NCBI RefSeq assembly: GCF_001586255.1
Contig: NZ_CP014544.1
Coordinates: forward strand, 1,147,501-1,211,500
Length of the DNA: 64,000 nucleotides
Origin: Zhongshania aliphaticivorans
GTDB lineage: Bacteria > Pseudomonadota > Gammaproteobacteria > Pseudomonadales > Spongiibacteraceae
Reading direction: 5' to 3'
Shown piece after piece: positions 37,155 to 46,242 of the stretch (positions within the stretch are counted from its first letter, which is position 1; every line of letters starts with the position of its first letter). A program made the translations under genes and the position numbers. The notes under the pieces were generated by a model that made no database searches, was not told the origin of the DNA, and saw only the letters and a list, made by a program, of their open reading frames with translations.

Positions 37155-39671
37155 TTAATACTCGTAAAACACATCAAGCCCGAAGGTGCGCGGTTCGCCC
37201 CAGATCACTGAGCGGTCAGCTTGGGGTAGATTGTCGACGGCGGTTAATTCGTATTCCGTGTCGAGCAGGTTCTTCGCCCATATGCCTGCACCTAGACGTC
37301 CGTCGGCAAAGGCGATGTCGCTTAAGCTAAGCCGCGCATTAACTAACTCGTACTGGCGCAAATGCGTATTCTTTACATTTTCAGCGCGGGAGCCACCGTT
37401 GCGCTCGTCCATATAGTTTACGCTGATATTCGCGCTACCGGTGCCCCAATCCGCTTGGAACAAAGTGTAATCAGCAGACAGAGTGAAGGAGTTTTCAGGC
37501 GCAGAGAAGAACACGAACTTATCTGAGGCATCGTTGCCGTTTATGTCAGTCGCTTTGGTTACCTCGGTATTGAGATAGGCGTAGTTGGCCATCAACAACA
37601 GCTCGCGGGTCAGCATAAACGTAATATCGGTTTCAAAGCCGTACATTTCTGCTTCACCGGCGTTGGTGACCTTGGTGTCTGCGACAGTGCCGGTCAGGAT
37701 AAAGTTTAATTGCATGTCTTCGTATTGGCTAAAAAAGACGTTGGCATTGATACGTAGGCGGCGATCCATCAGTTCGCTTTTTAGACCTAGCTCATACGAC
37801 GTGACGTATTCCGCGTCAAAGCCGTCTGCATAACCAAAGCCATAGTCATTGCCGTCGGTTGCGGGGCCTTGATTGCCGTCTTTTTGTGGGTCGCGGGTAT
37901 TAAAACCGCCAGACTTATAGGCTTCAACACGCTTGCCGTAAATATTGATGTCGTCAGTGATGTCATATTCCGCAACAAAGCTGAAGGAATCATTGCTGAA
38001 GTCTTGTGACGCGGGAATGCTATCAAAATTACGGCAGTCGGCGTTGAGTGGATTACTGCCACACTGAACAAAGGAGACGTCAATTGCGGTCAAGGCGGTT
38101 TCTGCGATCGTCATATCTCGCTGGAACTTAACCGTTTTACGTTCGTCCTCAGAGTGACGCGCGCCAAAAGTTAGGTGAAGACGTTCATCCAGTATTTTGG
38201 GTGTCCACGTAAACTGACCAAAAATCGCAGCGGCGCTGTTGTCGATGTCGTATTTCTGGCTGAGCATATTAACCGCGCGGAACGTCGTTAGCGGATCAGT
38301 AATGCCGCCTAGTAAGGCACCAATACCGGGAATGGCAGCGACCGAGGGGAGGCCGAGGTTTATCGGGCCGCTCAGCTGGTGATGCAGGGGCGTGTTGTCT
38401 TCCTGCGCGGTTTCTTCAAAGTAATAAGCACCCACAATATAGTCTACGCTGCCGTCGAAGGCGTCGCCGCTCAATTGCAGCTCATGGGAAAACTGCTCTT
38501 GAGAAACCTTGGGGTAGACCAGTGGGGTACATTGACCAGCACCAAGCACAAACTCTGCTGCTTGGCCGCAATATTCGTTGGAGTCTAGACGGAAGACTTT
38601 TTTGCTGGTGCTGCCATTGCCGTGGGGGTCTTGGCCGGGCTCTAGGCCTTTGCCACCGCCGAGGTCGGCGTAGGATTGGTCGTAAAGCTCACGGAAGGCG
38701 CCAATATATTTCAATTGAACGTGATCAAATTCCTTGGTGAGAGTAAAGGCATGCCCTTCGATATCAGTTGATGACTGTTCAAAATTTGCAATAGTCGAGA
38801 CGCTTTGTTGACGGCTCGGTGAGTAGCTACTGTAAGCGCTAGCGTCTACTAAATCGGCTTGGCTCCCTGATATCGGGGTGCGCTTTCGAACATGCTGATA
38901 CTGGCTGTTGTAATAGTCAAAATCAGATTTGTCGTAGGCGTAGTCTAGCGCGAGGGTGTCGCTAATATCCCAGCGTAAATCAAAGCGAAAGCCGCCGACA
39001 TCACGGTCGCCAAAGTCGCCACCGGGACCGTCGTTGGCAACGTGGCCGTCTTGCATGGTTTGCAGCGCCGCGAGTTTAACAGCCAAGGTGTCGGTTAGGG
39101 GGATGTTGACCATGGTCTTGGAAGTAAAGAGATCGCGATTGCCAAAGGTCAGCTTTTGCTTAAACTCAAGGGTGTCAGTGGTCGGCTTTTTGGTGATTAA
39201 GTTAATCGCGCCGCCGGTTGTGTTGCGACCATAGAGTGTGCCCTGAGGACCGCGCAATATTTCGATACGCTCCAAATCAGCAACATCCAAGGCGGTGCCG
39301 GTAGAGCGGGCAATGTAAACACCGTCTACGTATATGCCTACTGGTGGGTCTTGGGTTATTTGGGCGTCAGAAATACCAATGCCGCGAATAAAAATTCGTA
39401 AAGTGGCGTTATTAATTGGAAATGGTTCAATAGTGAGGCTGGGAACCTTAGAACCGATATCGCCTAAACTGCTAATACCTTCAATTTCGAGGCGTTCACT
39501 GCCAAAAGCAGTCAGTGAAATGGGCGTATCCTGCAGCGATTCAGCCTTCTTCTGGGCCGTCACAATCACCTCTTCGAGAGCAAACTTCTCTTGTGCCAGG
39601 GCGTTGGTGCCGATAGCTGACAAGCTGATGCCACTGATTGCTGCTATGAATTTTAGCCTTGTTTTGTTCAT
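37155..39671 (-). CDS. TonB-dependent receptor
   Basis: This is an 838-residue outer-membrane receptor. The signal peptide (1-26, ending NALAQ) is followed by a TonB box-like EEVIVTAQK and the plug domain. The plug includes PPVGIYVDGVYIARSTGTALDVADLERIEILRGPQGTLYGRNTTGGAINLITKKP. A 22-strand barrel follows, ending in the typical terminal aromatic pattern (GLDVFYEY). The sequence type (IYVDGVYI...GRNTTGGAIN) is the large proteobacterial group used for hydrophobic compounds such as steroids and aromatic molecules, not siderophore receptors proper. Its neighbours are KstD-like flavoproteins, and an operator-like repeat shared with the fadD3-like gene lies upstream, so steroid uptake is a reasonable inference. 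Confidence 0.93.
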   Translation of the reverse strand: MNKTRLKFIAAISGISLSAIGTNALAQEKFALEEVIVTAQKKAESLQDTPISLTAFGSERLEIEGISSLGDIGSKVPSLTIEPFPINNATLRIFIRGIGISDAQITQDPPVGIYVDGVYIARSTGTALDVADLERIEILRGPQGTLYGRNTTGGAINLITKKPTTDTLEFKQKLTFGNRDLFTSKTMVNIPLTDTLAVKLAALQTMQDGHVANDGPGGDFGDRDVGGFRFDLRWDISDTLALDYAYDKSDFDYYNSQYQHVRKRTPISGSQADLVDASAYSSYSPSRQQSVSTIANFEQSSTDIEGHAFTLTKEFDHVQLKYIGAFRELYDQSYADLGGGKGLEPGQDPHGNGSTSKKVFRLDSNEYCGQAAEFVLGAGQCTPLVYPKVSQEQFSHELQLSGDAFDGSVDYIVGAYYFEETAQEDNTPLHHQLSGPINLGLPSVAAIPGIGALLGGITDPLTTFRAVNMLSQKYDIDNSAAAIFGQFTWTPKILDERLHLTFGARHSEDERKTVKFQRDMTIAETALTAIDVSFVQCGSNPLNADCRNFDSIPASQDFSNDSFSFVAEYDITDDINIYGKRVEAYKSGGFNTRDPQKDGNQGPATDGNDYGFGYADGFDAEYVTSYELGLKSELMDRRLRINANVFFSQYEDMQLNFILTGTVADTKVTNAGEAEMYGFETDITFMLTRELLLMANYAYLNTEVTKATDINGNDASDKFVFFSAPENSFTLSADYTLFQADWGTGSANISVNYMDERNGGSRAENVKNTHLRQYELVNARLSLSDIAFADGRLGAGIWAKNLLDTEYELTAVDNLPQADRSVIWGEPRTFGLDVFYEY

Positions 39672-39731
39672 GACTGCCTCTTGATGTCTTGGCGCATTAT
39701 CGCGATCTATTGATGTTTATATTTATTAATT

Positions 39732-39757
39732 CGTAATTATATATCTATTATATTACG
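39732..39757 (-). promoter_or_regulatory. Operator candidate CGTAAT-N14-ATTACG upstream of the TonB receptor
   Basis: This is an inverted repeat with 6-bp arms and a 14-bp spacer, located 61-86 bp upstream of the receptor start. The same arms and spacer occur upstream of the fadD3-like gene (49801-49826). The flanking bases TGCG/CGCA are partly shared. This suggests one dimeric regulator for both genes. Confidence 0.5.
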
Positions 39758-39963
39758 CATAAATTGCTATATGTGATTTAGGTTACAGTGTTGTTACTTT
39801 GGGATCTTACCATAGCTAGGTGTTGCTTGGTGTGAAATACATGAGATTTTTTTTAGATTTTATTCAGTGATACTGCCATAGCAGTATTAGATTAGTGGTT
39901 TTACTCAGTCTAATCGCTTTTCTATGTTGACGGTGAGTATTAGTGCGAGTCGATAAGGCTGGT

Positions 39964-39969
39964 TATAAT
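39964..39969 (+). promoter_or_regulatory. Probable -10 box for fabV
   Basis: TATAAT is a perfect -10 hexamer 45 bp before the fabV start. No convincing -35 is seen at the usual distance. Confidence 0.45.
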
Positions 39970-40014
39970 GCCCCTCGCTGAAATATCTTTTCTATAATTT
40001 GGAGCAGGGACCTT

Positions 40015-41205
40015 ATGATCATCAAGCCTCGTGTGCGCGGTTTTATGTGTGTAACCACTCACCCCAAGGGTTGTGAGGCCAACGTTAGTCAGCAAATTGA
40101 CTACGTTAAGGCTCAGGGCGCGATCACCGATGGCCCCAAGCGCGTATTGGTTATCGGTGCCTCGACGGGCTACGGTCTAGCCTCGCGTATCACCGCCGCG
40201 TTTGGCGCCGGTGCCGCTACGCTCGGGATTTTCTTTGAGAAAGAAGGTATTGACCGGAAGCCCGGCACTGCAGGTTGGTATAACTCCGCCGCATTCCACA
40301 AGTTTGCCGAAGCCGAGGGACTGTACGCTAAAAGTATTAATGGCGACGCCTTTTCAGACGAGATTAAAGAAAAAACCATCGCTCAGATAAAAGCGGATCT
40401 GGGCCAGATAGATCTGGTGGTCTATAGCTTGGCGTCACCCCGCCGTCAGCACCCAAAAACCGGTGTGGTGCATAATTCAACGCTTAAGCCGATTGGTAAG
40501 GATGTTACCCAGCGCGGCGTGAACACCGATAAAGAAACCATTGAAAACTTCACTTTGACGGCGGCGAGTGATGAAGAAATCAATAACACTGTCGCTGTCA
40601 TGGGCGGTGAAGACTGGCAGATGTGGATTGACGCCCTAGATGACGCCGGTGTATTGGCCGATGGCGCCAAAACTACTGCGTACACCTATTTGGGTGATCG
40701 CCTGACGTGGGACATCTACTGGCATGGCACTATTGGCGCCGCTAAAAAAGATCTTGATAAGCGGGTAATTAATATTCGTGAACGTCTTGCGGCCAAAGGC
40801 GGCGATGCTCGCGTGTCGGTATTAAAGGCGGTAGTCACTCAAGCGAGCTCGGCAATTCCTGTTATGCCGCTGTATTTGGCGCTGCTGTTTAAAGTCATGA
40901 AGAGTGATGGTAGCCATGAGGGCTGCATTGAGCAGGTTTATGGCTTGTTTAAAAATAGCTTATACGGCGCTGAACCGATTCGTGACGAGGAGGGAAGATT
41001 GCGCGCGGATGGTCTGGAAATGCGACCAGAAATCCAAGATGCGGTTGCTAAAATGTGGGAGGCCGTAAGCACCGAGAACCTACTTGAAACCACTGATTTC
41101 GCTGGGTATAAACGCGAGTTTTTGCGTCTGTTCGGGTTTGAAATCGACGGTGTTGATTACGACGCCGATGTCGACCCCGTGGTTGTAATCAATAATATGG
41201 TCTGA
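40015..41205 (+). CDS. fabV: Enoyl-ACP reductase FabV
   Basis: FabV (396 residues) reduces trans-2-enoyl-ACP or -CoA with NADH at the end of each fatty acid elongation cycle. Signatures are [24 protein letters not shown] at the N-terminus and the NAD motif [29 protein letters not shown] and the catalytic Tyr-x8-Lys in [11 protein letters not shown] are also present. FabV enzymes are naturally tolerant to triclosan. The gene has a good ribosome-binding site (GGAGCAGGGA) and its own terminator. Confidence 0.97.
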   Translation: MIIKPRVRGFMCVTTHPKGCEANVSQQIDYVKAQGAITDGPKRVLVIGASTGYGLASRITAAFGAGAATLGIFFEKEGIDRKPGTAGWYNSAAFHKFAEAEGLYAKSINGDAFSDEIKEKTIAQIKADLGQIDLVVYSLASPRRQHPKTGVVHNSTLKPIGKDVTQRGVNTDKETIENFTLTAASDEEINNTVAVMGGEDWQMWIDALDDAGVLADGAKTTAYTYLGDRLTWDIYWHGTIGAAKKDLDKRVINIRERLAAKGGDARVSVLKAVVTQASSAIPVMPLYLALLFKVMKSDGSHEGCIEQVYGLFKNSLYGAEPIRDEEGRLRADGLEMRPEIQDAVAKMWEAVSTENLLETTDFAGYKREFLRLFGFEIDGVDYDADVDPVVVINNMV

Positions 41206-41223
41206 CACAGCAACTCGGTGTTT

Positions 41224-41251
41224 AAAAAGGAAGCTCAGGCTTCCTTTTTTT
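41224..41251 (+). terminator. Rho-independent terminator of fabV
   Basis: AAAAAGGAAGC pairs with GCTTCCTTTTT around a TCAG loop, with further T residues. It begins 19 bp after the fabV stop codon. Confidence 0.93.
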
Positions 41252-41320
41252 ATGCCGCTAGTATTTGCGGCGGGCGCCTTGCTGAGCTAGAGTGTGGCGG
41301 CTTTTTGCTTCGGAATTTCC

Positions 41321-42682
41321 ATGTCTTCAGTTGCTCGTCAGTTATCCAGTCTAGAGTTGCGCGCCCAGCTTAGTTTGGCGCTGCCTATATTCGGTGGTCA
41401 GTTAGCCCAGTCTGCCAACGGTTTTGTCGATACCGTTATGGCCGGTCGCGTTTCGGCTTTAGATTTGGCCGCTGTGGCGGTGGGCGCCAGTATTTGGGTG
41501 CCAGTCTTTCTGTTTATGACGGGAATGCTGATGAGTGCAACCTCGGTGTTGGCTCGCCATGTTGGAGCCAAGCAACTGCAACGAGTGAACCCCTTGGTGC
41601 ACCAAGTGGTGACGATTGCCGTGGCGGCGGGTGTGATCGCTGCGGTACTGCTTTGTAATACTGGGCCCTTGCTCGAATTTATGGACGTTGATCCGGCAAT
41701 GCGGCCGCTGGTCTTGGAATACCTCTTTGGTTTGAGTTGGGGGATGCCTGCGATCGCATTGGTGTTGGCCCTGCGTAGTTATACCGAAGCGCTTAGTCAT
41801 ACTCGGCCAGTGTTATTAATTAGCGTGATCGGTCTGCTTATCAATATTCCCGTTAACTATGTACTTATCTACGGCAAGCTGGGTATTCCGGCCATGGGCG
41901 GCGTTGGCTGTGGCTGGGCAACAGCGATTGTGATGTGGTTGATGGCGGCGATGCTACTGGTATACGTGCATCGCCATCGCGCCTATAAAGCGGTGCGGCT
42001 ATCCATTAGCCCTTGGCACTGGGAACCGCGAACTATTGCGTACTTGCTCAAACTCGGCCTGCCGGTTGGCATGACGATTTTTTTTGAAGTCAGTGTGTTT
42101 TGTATTATCGCCTTGTTTATTAGCCAGGCCGGCGCAGAAATAGTTGCGGGGCATCAGCTCACCCTCAATTTCACCTCCCTCTTGTTTATGCTGCCCTTGA
42201 GCTTTGCGCTGGCCGCAACGACCCGGGTAGGTTTGGCGCGGGGCGCCGACGATGCGGAGGGCTTGAATCGGGCCGTGAAGGTGTCGTTTAAAATAACCCT
42301 GTGCATTGGCTGTTCTGCCGCGGTGATGTTAATACTGTTAAAAAACTGGATACCGCTAATTTATACTGATAACGCCACTGTTATTGCTTTAGCGAGTTAT
42401 TTGCTGCTATTTGCGGCGCTCTACCAAATCTCCGATGCTATTCAGGTTACCGCAAATGGGTGTTTGCGGGGCTTTGAAGACACCTCCATTCCCATGGTGT
42501 TGACCTTGTTTGCTTATTGGGGGGTGGGTTTGCCGCTTGGTTATACCTTGGCAATGAGCGACGCACTGGTTCCCGCAATGGGGCCAAGTGGGTTTTGGCT
42601 GGGGTTATTTGCGGGGCTTAGCTCTGCGGCTCTGTTGCTGGGCTTGCGCTTGCGCTGGCGATTAAACCAGCCCCTGTATTAG
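41321..42682 (+). CDS. MATE family efflux transporter
   Basis: This 453-residue transporter has about twelve hydrophobic helices arranged in two similar halves. It would export organic cations or drugs in exchange for sodium or protons. Typical segments are LALPIFGGQLAQSANGFVDTVMAGRV in helix 1, TSVLARHVGAKQLQRVN, and GHQLTLNFTSLLFMLPLSFALAATTRVG in the second half. ATG at 41321 (MSSVARQL) is preferred to GTG at 41294, which would add a short nonconserved tail. The 3' end overlaps the convergent hydroxylase gene by 65 bp. Confidence 0.92.
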   Translation: MSSVARQLSSLELRAQLSLALPIFGGQLAQSANGFVDTVMAGRVSALDLAAVAVGASIWVPVFLFMTGMLMSATSVLARHVGAKQLQRVNPLVHQVVTIAVAAGVIAAVLLCNTGPLLEFMDVDPAMRPLVLEYLFGLSWGMPAIALVLALRSYTEALSHTRPVLLISVIGLLINIPVNYVLIYGKLGIPAMGGVGCGWATAIVMWLMAAMLLVYVHRHRAYKAVRLSISPWHWEPRTIAYLLKLGLPVGMTIFFEVSVFCIIALFISQAGAEIVAGHQLTLNFTSLLFMLPLSFALAATTRVGLARGADDAEGLNRAVKVSFKITLCIGCSAAVMLILLKNWIPLIYTDNATVIALASYLLLFAALYQISDAIQVTANGCLRGFEDTSIPMVLTLFAYWGVGLPLGYTLAMSDALVPAMGPSGFWLGLFAGLSSAALLLGLRLRWRLNQPLY

Positions 42683-44021
42683 GTTTTTTATAAGGCGCTT
42701 GGCCTGCCGAGTGAGGGCAGGGTGTTATTTGCGCGGTAACGGCCTGACTGTGGCGGATGGCATAATCTAGGCTGCGCGGGGGCTGGTAAGCAGAGCTGCC
42801 GGTGACAATATGCCATTTGTCCGTCCAGCTCGGGTTTATCATAAGTTCTTTGCTCAGCTGCATGATGCCAGCCAGCGCTAAGCGCAGCGGATTCATGTGC
42901 AGGCGGGGTTGACCACTGAGTCCGACGCGCGGTGTTGTGGCGCTTAATGGGCAGTACGTACCAAAAATAATATCCCAAATAAACATGGGCCCGCCGCCGA
43001 GGTTGACCAGGTTTACCGCACCGCTGCGGCCGCAATGTTCTGGCTCCGACGAGTGATGCATATAATGGTACACACCACCACCGGTGATGAAGCTGGCGAC
43101 ACGAATAATCCGGCTGCGTGAGGCGCGTCGATATAGTGCCGTTTGATGACCGAAAATTTCTGGAATCAAAATCAGGGCATTGTAAATAATAACTTCGGTA
43201 TACAGTGGTTCGCTGCTGAACAATTTAGTGCAAGCGCCAAGCACTAAATTGTAGGGTAGAACCAAGAATACAAAGAGTGGTAGCGCACTAAATACCGCGA
43301 GGGTGGTTGACTGCACCAGACCGGGTGTCATGTGGTGGGGGCGGTGGAATAGTAGCCATAGTAAGCGGCTATGATGACCTAGGCGGTGAAACCAATAATG
43401 GAAAAAGCCCGCAATAACCGCAATGCACACTACCGCTAAGGGCGCCGGCGCGTCGATCAATGTGGGGATGTGGTGCATAACCAATTGTTCGGCCAAGCTA
43501 ACGTTGAGTTCTATCCAATGCCAGCCTGCACTAAAGCCCACCCCAGCTAAACTACCTAATATTGCCAGCGCGAATAGTACTGCCGGAATAGCCGCCGTCG
43601 CGAGCATATTGCAGAGCAAAAATACCACTAGCCACTGAATCGGATAGCGCTGGCCTTGTTCGTATTGGTAAAAGAAATACCCTGCCAACATCACCATTAA
43701 GCGGAACACCGTGGTGAATACCAATAAGCCGATAGCGCAGTAATAAAGCAGAGGCTGTTCGTTGTAGAGACGCGTGAGGCTGTCTATTAAGGGTTGAAAA
43801 CTAACAAGGTCACCAAGGCCGGGGCCGAGATAGGCGCCAAGGTGCAGGAGTTGTAAAAAGCCGATGCTATAGCCAAGCGCAAAGACCAGAACAAGGCCGT
43901 TGGCTGCCCGCCGGTAGCGTTCGCCGATCTCGGGAATTTCGGCGTTTATTAACATAGCGAATAGCCGCTTCACACATTGCCCTGCTTGGCCGTCACCGCG
44001 TAATAAATCGATAGTGGGCAC
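42618..44021 (-). CDS. Fatty acid hydroxylase / sterol desaturase family protein
   Basis: This is a 467-residue integral membrane di-iron enzyme. The histidine boxes are visible as HYWFHRLGHH, FHRPHH, and YHYMHHSSEPEH. Several hydrophobic helices precede them. Members add hydroxyl groups or double bonds to sterols, fatty acids or carotenoids using O2. In a steroid-degrading strain a sterol substrate is possible but not shown. The C-terminal tail of about 60 residues is low in conservation and its coding sequence overlaps the end of the MATE gene. The start may be at 44021 or at a later Met (43955). Confidence 0.83.
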   Translation of the reverse strand: MPTIDLLRGDGQAGQCVKRLFAMLINAEIPEIGERYRRAANGLVLVFALGYSIGFLQLLHLGAYLGPGLGDLVSFQPLIDSLTRLYNEQPLLYYCAIGLLVFTTVFRLMVMLAGYFFYQYEQGQRYPIQWLVVFLLCNMLATAAIPAVLFALAILGSLAGVGFSAGWHWIELNVSLAEQLVMHHIPTLIDAPAPLAVVCIAVIAGFFHYWFHRLGHHSRLLWLLFHRPHHMTPGLVQSTTLAVFSALPLFVFLVLPYNLVLGACTKLFSSEPLYTEVIIYNALILIPEIFGHQTALYRRASRSRIIRVASFITGGGVYHYMHHSSEPEHCGRSGAVNLVNLGGGPMFIWDIIFGTYCPLSATTPRVGLSGQPRLHMNPLRLALAGIMQLSKELMINPSWTDKWHIVTGSSAYQPPRSLDYAIRHSQAVTAQITPCPHSAGQAPYKKPNTGAGLIASASASPATEPQS

Positions 44022-44221
44022 ACTTAGCCGCTATCTTATTGCGCTCTATGTGCACAATGTATCATAAATGTGTAATAGCTGCGCTTTTTTTGCTTCACTG
44101 TCTGACTTCTTCGCGTGCCTTGGTATTCTGGCTTGCTATCAGCCGGTGACCCTCTTAATCTGATATATGACTGTTTACGGCCAAGTGCTTGGTCGCTTTT
44201 TTTGAGTGAGATAGGTTTATT

Positions 44222-45055
44222 ATGCAAGCAGGTGTATTGGAAACAATTCTTCCGAGTATCCATCGATTGGTCGCGCCTAATCCCAGTGTGCTAACAGGCC
44301 CAGGCACCAATACCTATTTACTGGGCAACAAATCAATCACGGTATTAGACCCTGGTCCCGATATTCCCGAGCACATCGAGGCTATTGTCGCTGCGGTACA
44401 TAGCATGGGTGGTGAGATTGAGCGTATTGTGACCACTCACACCCATCCAGATCACTCACCGGGCGCGGCCGAGTTGCAACTGCGTTTTCCTGGGGTGCCG
44501 GTAATCGGTGCGAGGGTTGCCGATGATGGCCATCAAGACCCCCGTTTTGCGCCAACATCAGGCTTGGCGCATGATGACTGCTTTGACGTTGAGGGGCGCA
44601 TACTAAGGGCAATTCATACACCGGGTCACGTTGCCAACCACTATTGTTTTATCGAAGAGACCAGCGGCTGTGTTTTTACCGGCGACCACATTATGCAGGG
44701 TTCAACCGTGGTAATTATTCCGCCCGCCGGTGATATGGCAGATTATGTGGACTCCCTCAAGCTGTTGCTCGGCTACCCCATGCGTTATCTCGCGCCGGGT
44801 CACGGCAGTTTAATTGACACGCCGCACGCTGAAGTTGAGGGGCTGGTTGCCCATCGTCAAGGGCGGGAGGCTAGGATTGTCGCGGCGTTTAATGAGGTTC
44901 CTAAAGGTGATCTTGATGAATTGGTGGCAGTGGCCTATCGCGACGTCGACGTGAGCATTCACCCCATTGCAAAATTGTCTTTATCGGCGCATCTGCTTAA
45001 ATTAGAGAAGGAGTCTCGGGCTACTCAAAGTCAAGGTCAGTGGGAGCTAATTTAG
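44222..45055 (+). CDS. MBL-fold metallo-hydrolase (LACTB2-like)
   Basis: This is a 277-residue metallo-beta-lactamase-fold hydrolase. The metal-binding motif is THTHPDHSPGA, with further ligands in HTPGHVANHYCF, TGDHIMQG and APGHGSLID. The C-terminal helical extension with a winged-helix look (about 200-277) resembles LACTB2-type proteins, which act as endoribonucleases or thioesterases. It starts PSIHRLVAPNPSVLTGPGTNTYLLG, as is usual for the group. It lies 57 bp upstream of ald on the same strand, so the two may be co-transcribed. Confidence 0.88.
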   Translation: MQAGVLETILPSIHRLVAPNPSVLTGPGTNTYLLGNKSITVLDPGPDIPEHIEAIVAAVHSMGGEIERIVTTHTHPDHSPGAAELQLRFPGVPVIGARVADDGHQDPRFAPTSGLAHDDCFDVEGRILRAIHTPGHVANHYCFIEETSGCVFTGDHIMQGSTVVIIPPAGDMADYVDSLKLLLGYPMRYLAPGHGSLIDTPHAEVEGLVAHRQGREARIVAAFNEVPKGDLDELVAVAYRDVDVSIHPIAKLSLSAHLLKLEKESRATQSQGQWELI

Positions 45056-45112
45056 TCTAAGTAAGGTCTACAGATTTATCAGGTTTGGCAAATTGATTTA
45101 ACCGGGAGTTGT

Positions 45113-46228
45113 ATGCGGATCGGTGTACCCAAAGAAATCAAAGCGCAAGAGTATCGCGTTGGTTTGCATCCGCCAGCGCTAGCCGCACTCATTCAACAAG
45201 GTCATCGCGTTCTCGTGGAGTCTGGTGCTGGTTTGGGATCAGGTTACAGCGACGACGAATATCAGGGTGCCGGCGCCACACTTGTGTCCTCTGTTGCGGA
45301 GCTTTACCGTCAAGCCGAATTGATCGTCAAAGTGAAGGAGCCCCAAGCAGAAGAGGTTGCTCAGCTGCGACCAGGACAAATAGTATTTTGCTATTTGCAC
45401 CTTGCCCCTAATCGGTCTTTGACCGATGCGCTTATTGCCAGCGGCGCCCACTGCATTGCCTACGAAACCATCACCGACGATGAGGGTCGTCTGCCCCTGC
45501 TCAAACCCATGAGTGAAATTGCTGGGCGTTTGGCCACGCAGGCGGGCGCCCACTGTTTAGAGAAAGCGCAAGGCGGCTCGGGAGTGTTACTGGGGTCGGT
45601 GGCAGGCCTCGATCCGGGGCATGTGTTGATTTTTGGTGGCGGCGTGGTTGGCAGTAATGCCGCAGACGTGGCCTTGGGAATGGGCGCCAAAGTTACCTTG
45701 ATTGAGCCGTTTTCGCCACGACAGAACAGTTTGCGCGCGCAATTTACTCACGATCGTTTTACGGTGCTGGGCGGTGAAAATCTCGATTTGCCGCGCTTAT
45801 TGGCCGAGGTTGATATGGTCATCGGCGCCGCCCTGGTACCCGGTGCGGCAGCGCCTAAGCTTTTGTCTGCTGAGGCTCTCAATTGGCTGGCACCCGGCTC
45901 GGTGTTAGTGGACGTGGCTGTCGATCAAGGTGGGTGTTTTGCAACTACCCGCCCAACGACGCATTTAGCGCCGACCTATGTTGAGTCGGGCATTGTGCAT
46001 TACTGCGTGGCGAATATTCCCAGTGCAGTGGCGCGCACGGCTACGCAGGCTTTGAGTTTGTCCACATTGCCTTTTGTTTTGGCGCTGGCTGCACAGCCGC
46101 TAAAACAGGCCTTAAGCGCTGCCCCTAATTTGGCCCATGGCCTGAGTGTTGCGAACGGACACTTGTGTTGCGCGGCGGTGGCCGGTGCCCAACAGCGTGA
46201 TTTTCGCCGCTGGGAATCGGTTTTGTAA
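45113..46228 (+). CDS. ald: Alanine dehydrogenase
   Basis: Ald (371 residues) interconverts L-alanine and pyruvate with NAD and ammonia. The N-terminal MRIGVPKEIKAQEYRVGLHPPAL carries the conserved Arg that binds pyruvate. VKVKEPQAEE holds the catalytic Lys region, and YLHLAPN the catalytic His. The NAD fold is HVLIFGGGVVGSNAADVALGMGA. The length is normal. The stop codons of ald and the convergent asmA-type gene are only 14 bp apart, with a weak AGGGC/GCCCT hairpin between them. Confidence 0.93.
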   Translation: MRIGVPKEIKAQEYRVGLHPPALAALIQQGHRVLVESGAGLGSGYSDDEYQGAGATLVSSVAELYRQAELIVKVKEPQAEEVAQLRPGQIVFCYLHLAPNRSLTDALIASGAHCIAYETITDDEGRLPLLKPMSEIAGRLATQAGAHCLEKAQGGSGVLLGSVAGLDPGHVLIFGGGVVGSNAADVALGMGAKVTLIEPFSPRQNSLRAQFTHDRFTVLGGENLDLPRLLAEVDMVIGAALVPGAAAPKLLSAEALNWLAPGSVLVDVAVDQGGCFATTRPTTHLAPTYVESGIVHYCVANIPSAVARTATQALSLSTLPFVLALAAQPLKQALSAAPNLAHGLSVANGHLCCAAVAGAQQRDFRRWESVL

Positions 46229-46242
46229 GGGCGAAGCTGGCC

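Larger units (their letters stand above)
39672..40014. other. 343-bp divergent control region between the TonB receptor and fabV
   Basis: This region is very AT-rich, especially 39710-39770. It holds the CGTAAT-N14-ATTACG repeat near the receptor and a TATAAT box near fabV. No gene or RNA was recognised in the rest. Confidence 0.7.

Noticed and set aside
44181-44192. KstR2-like operator CCAAGTGCTTGG before the MBL-fold gene
   Set aside because: It matches the CAAG-N2-CTTG core, but a 10-bp palindrome is expected by chance several times in this much DNA. No other copy was noticed before the steroid genes, and the gene is not an obvious member of the pathway.
45109-45411. Open frame overlapping the start of ald in another frame
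   Set aside because: It is Arg/Ser-rich and lies inside a well-conserved gene with a clear start of its own.
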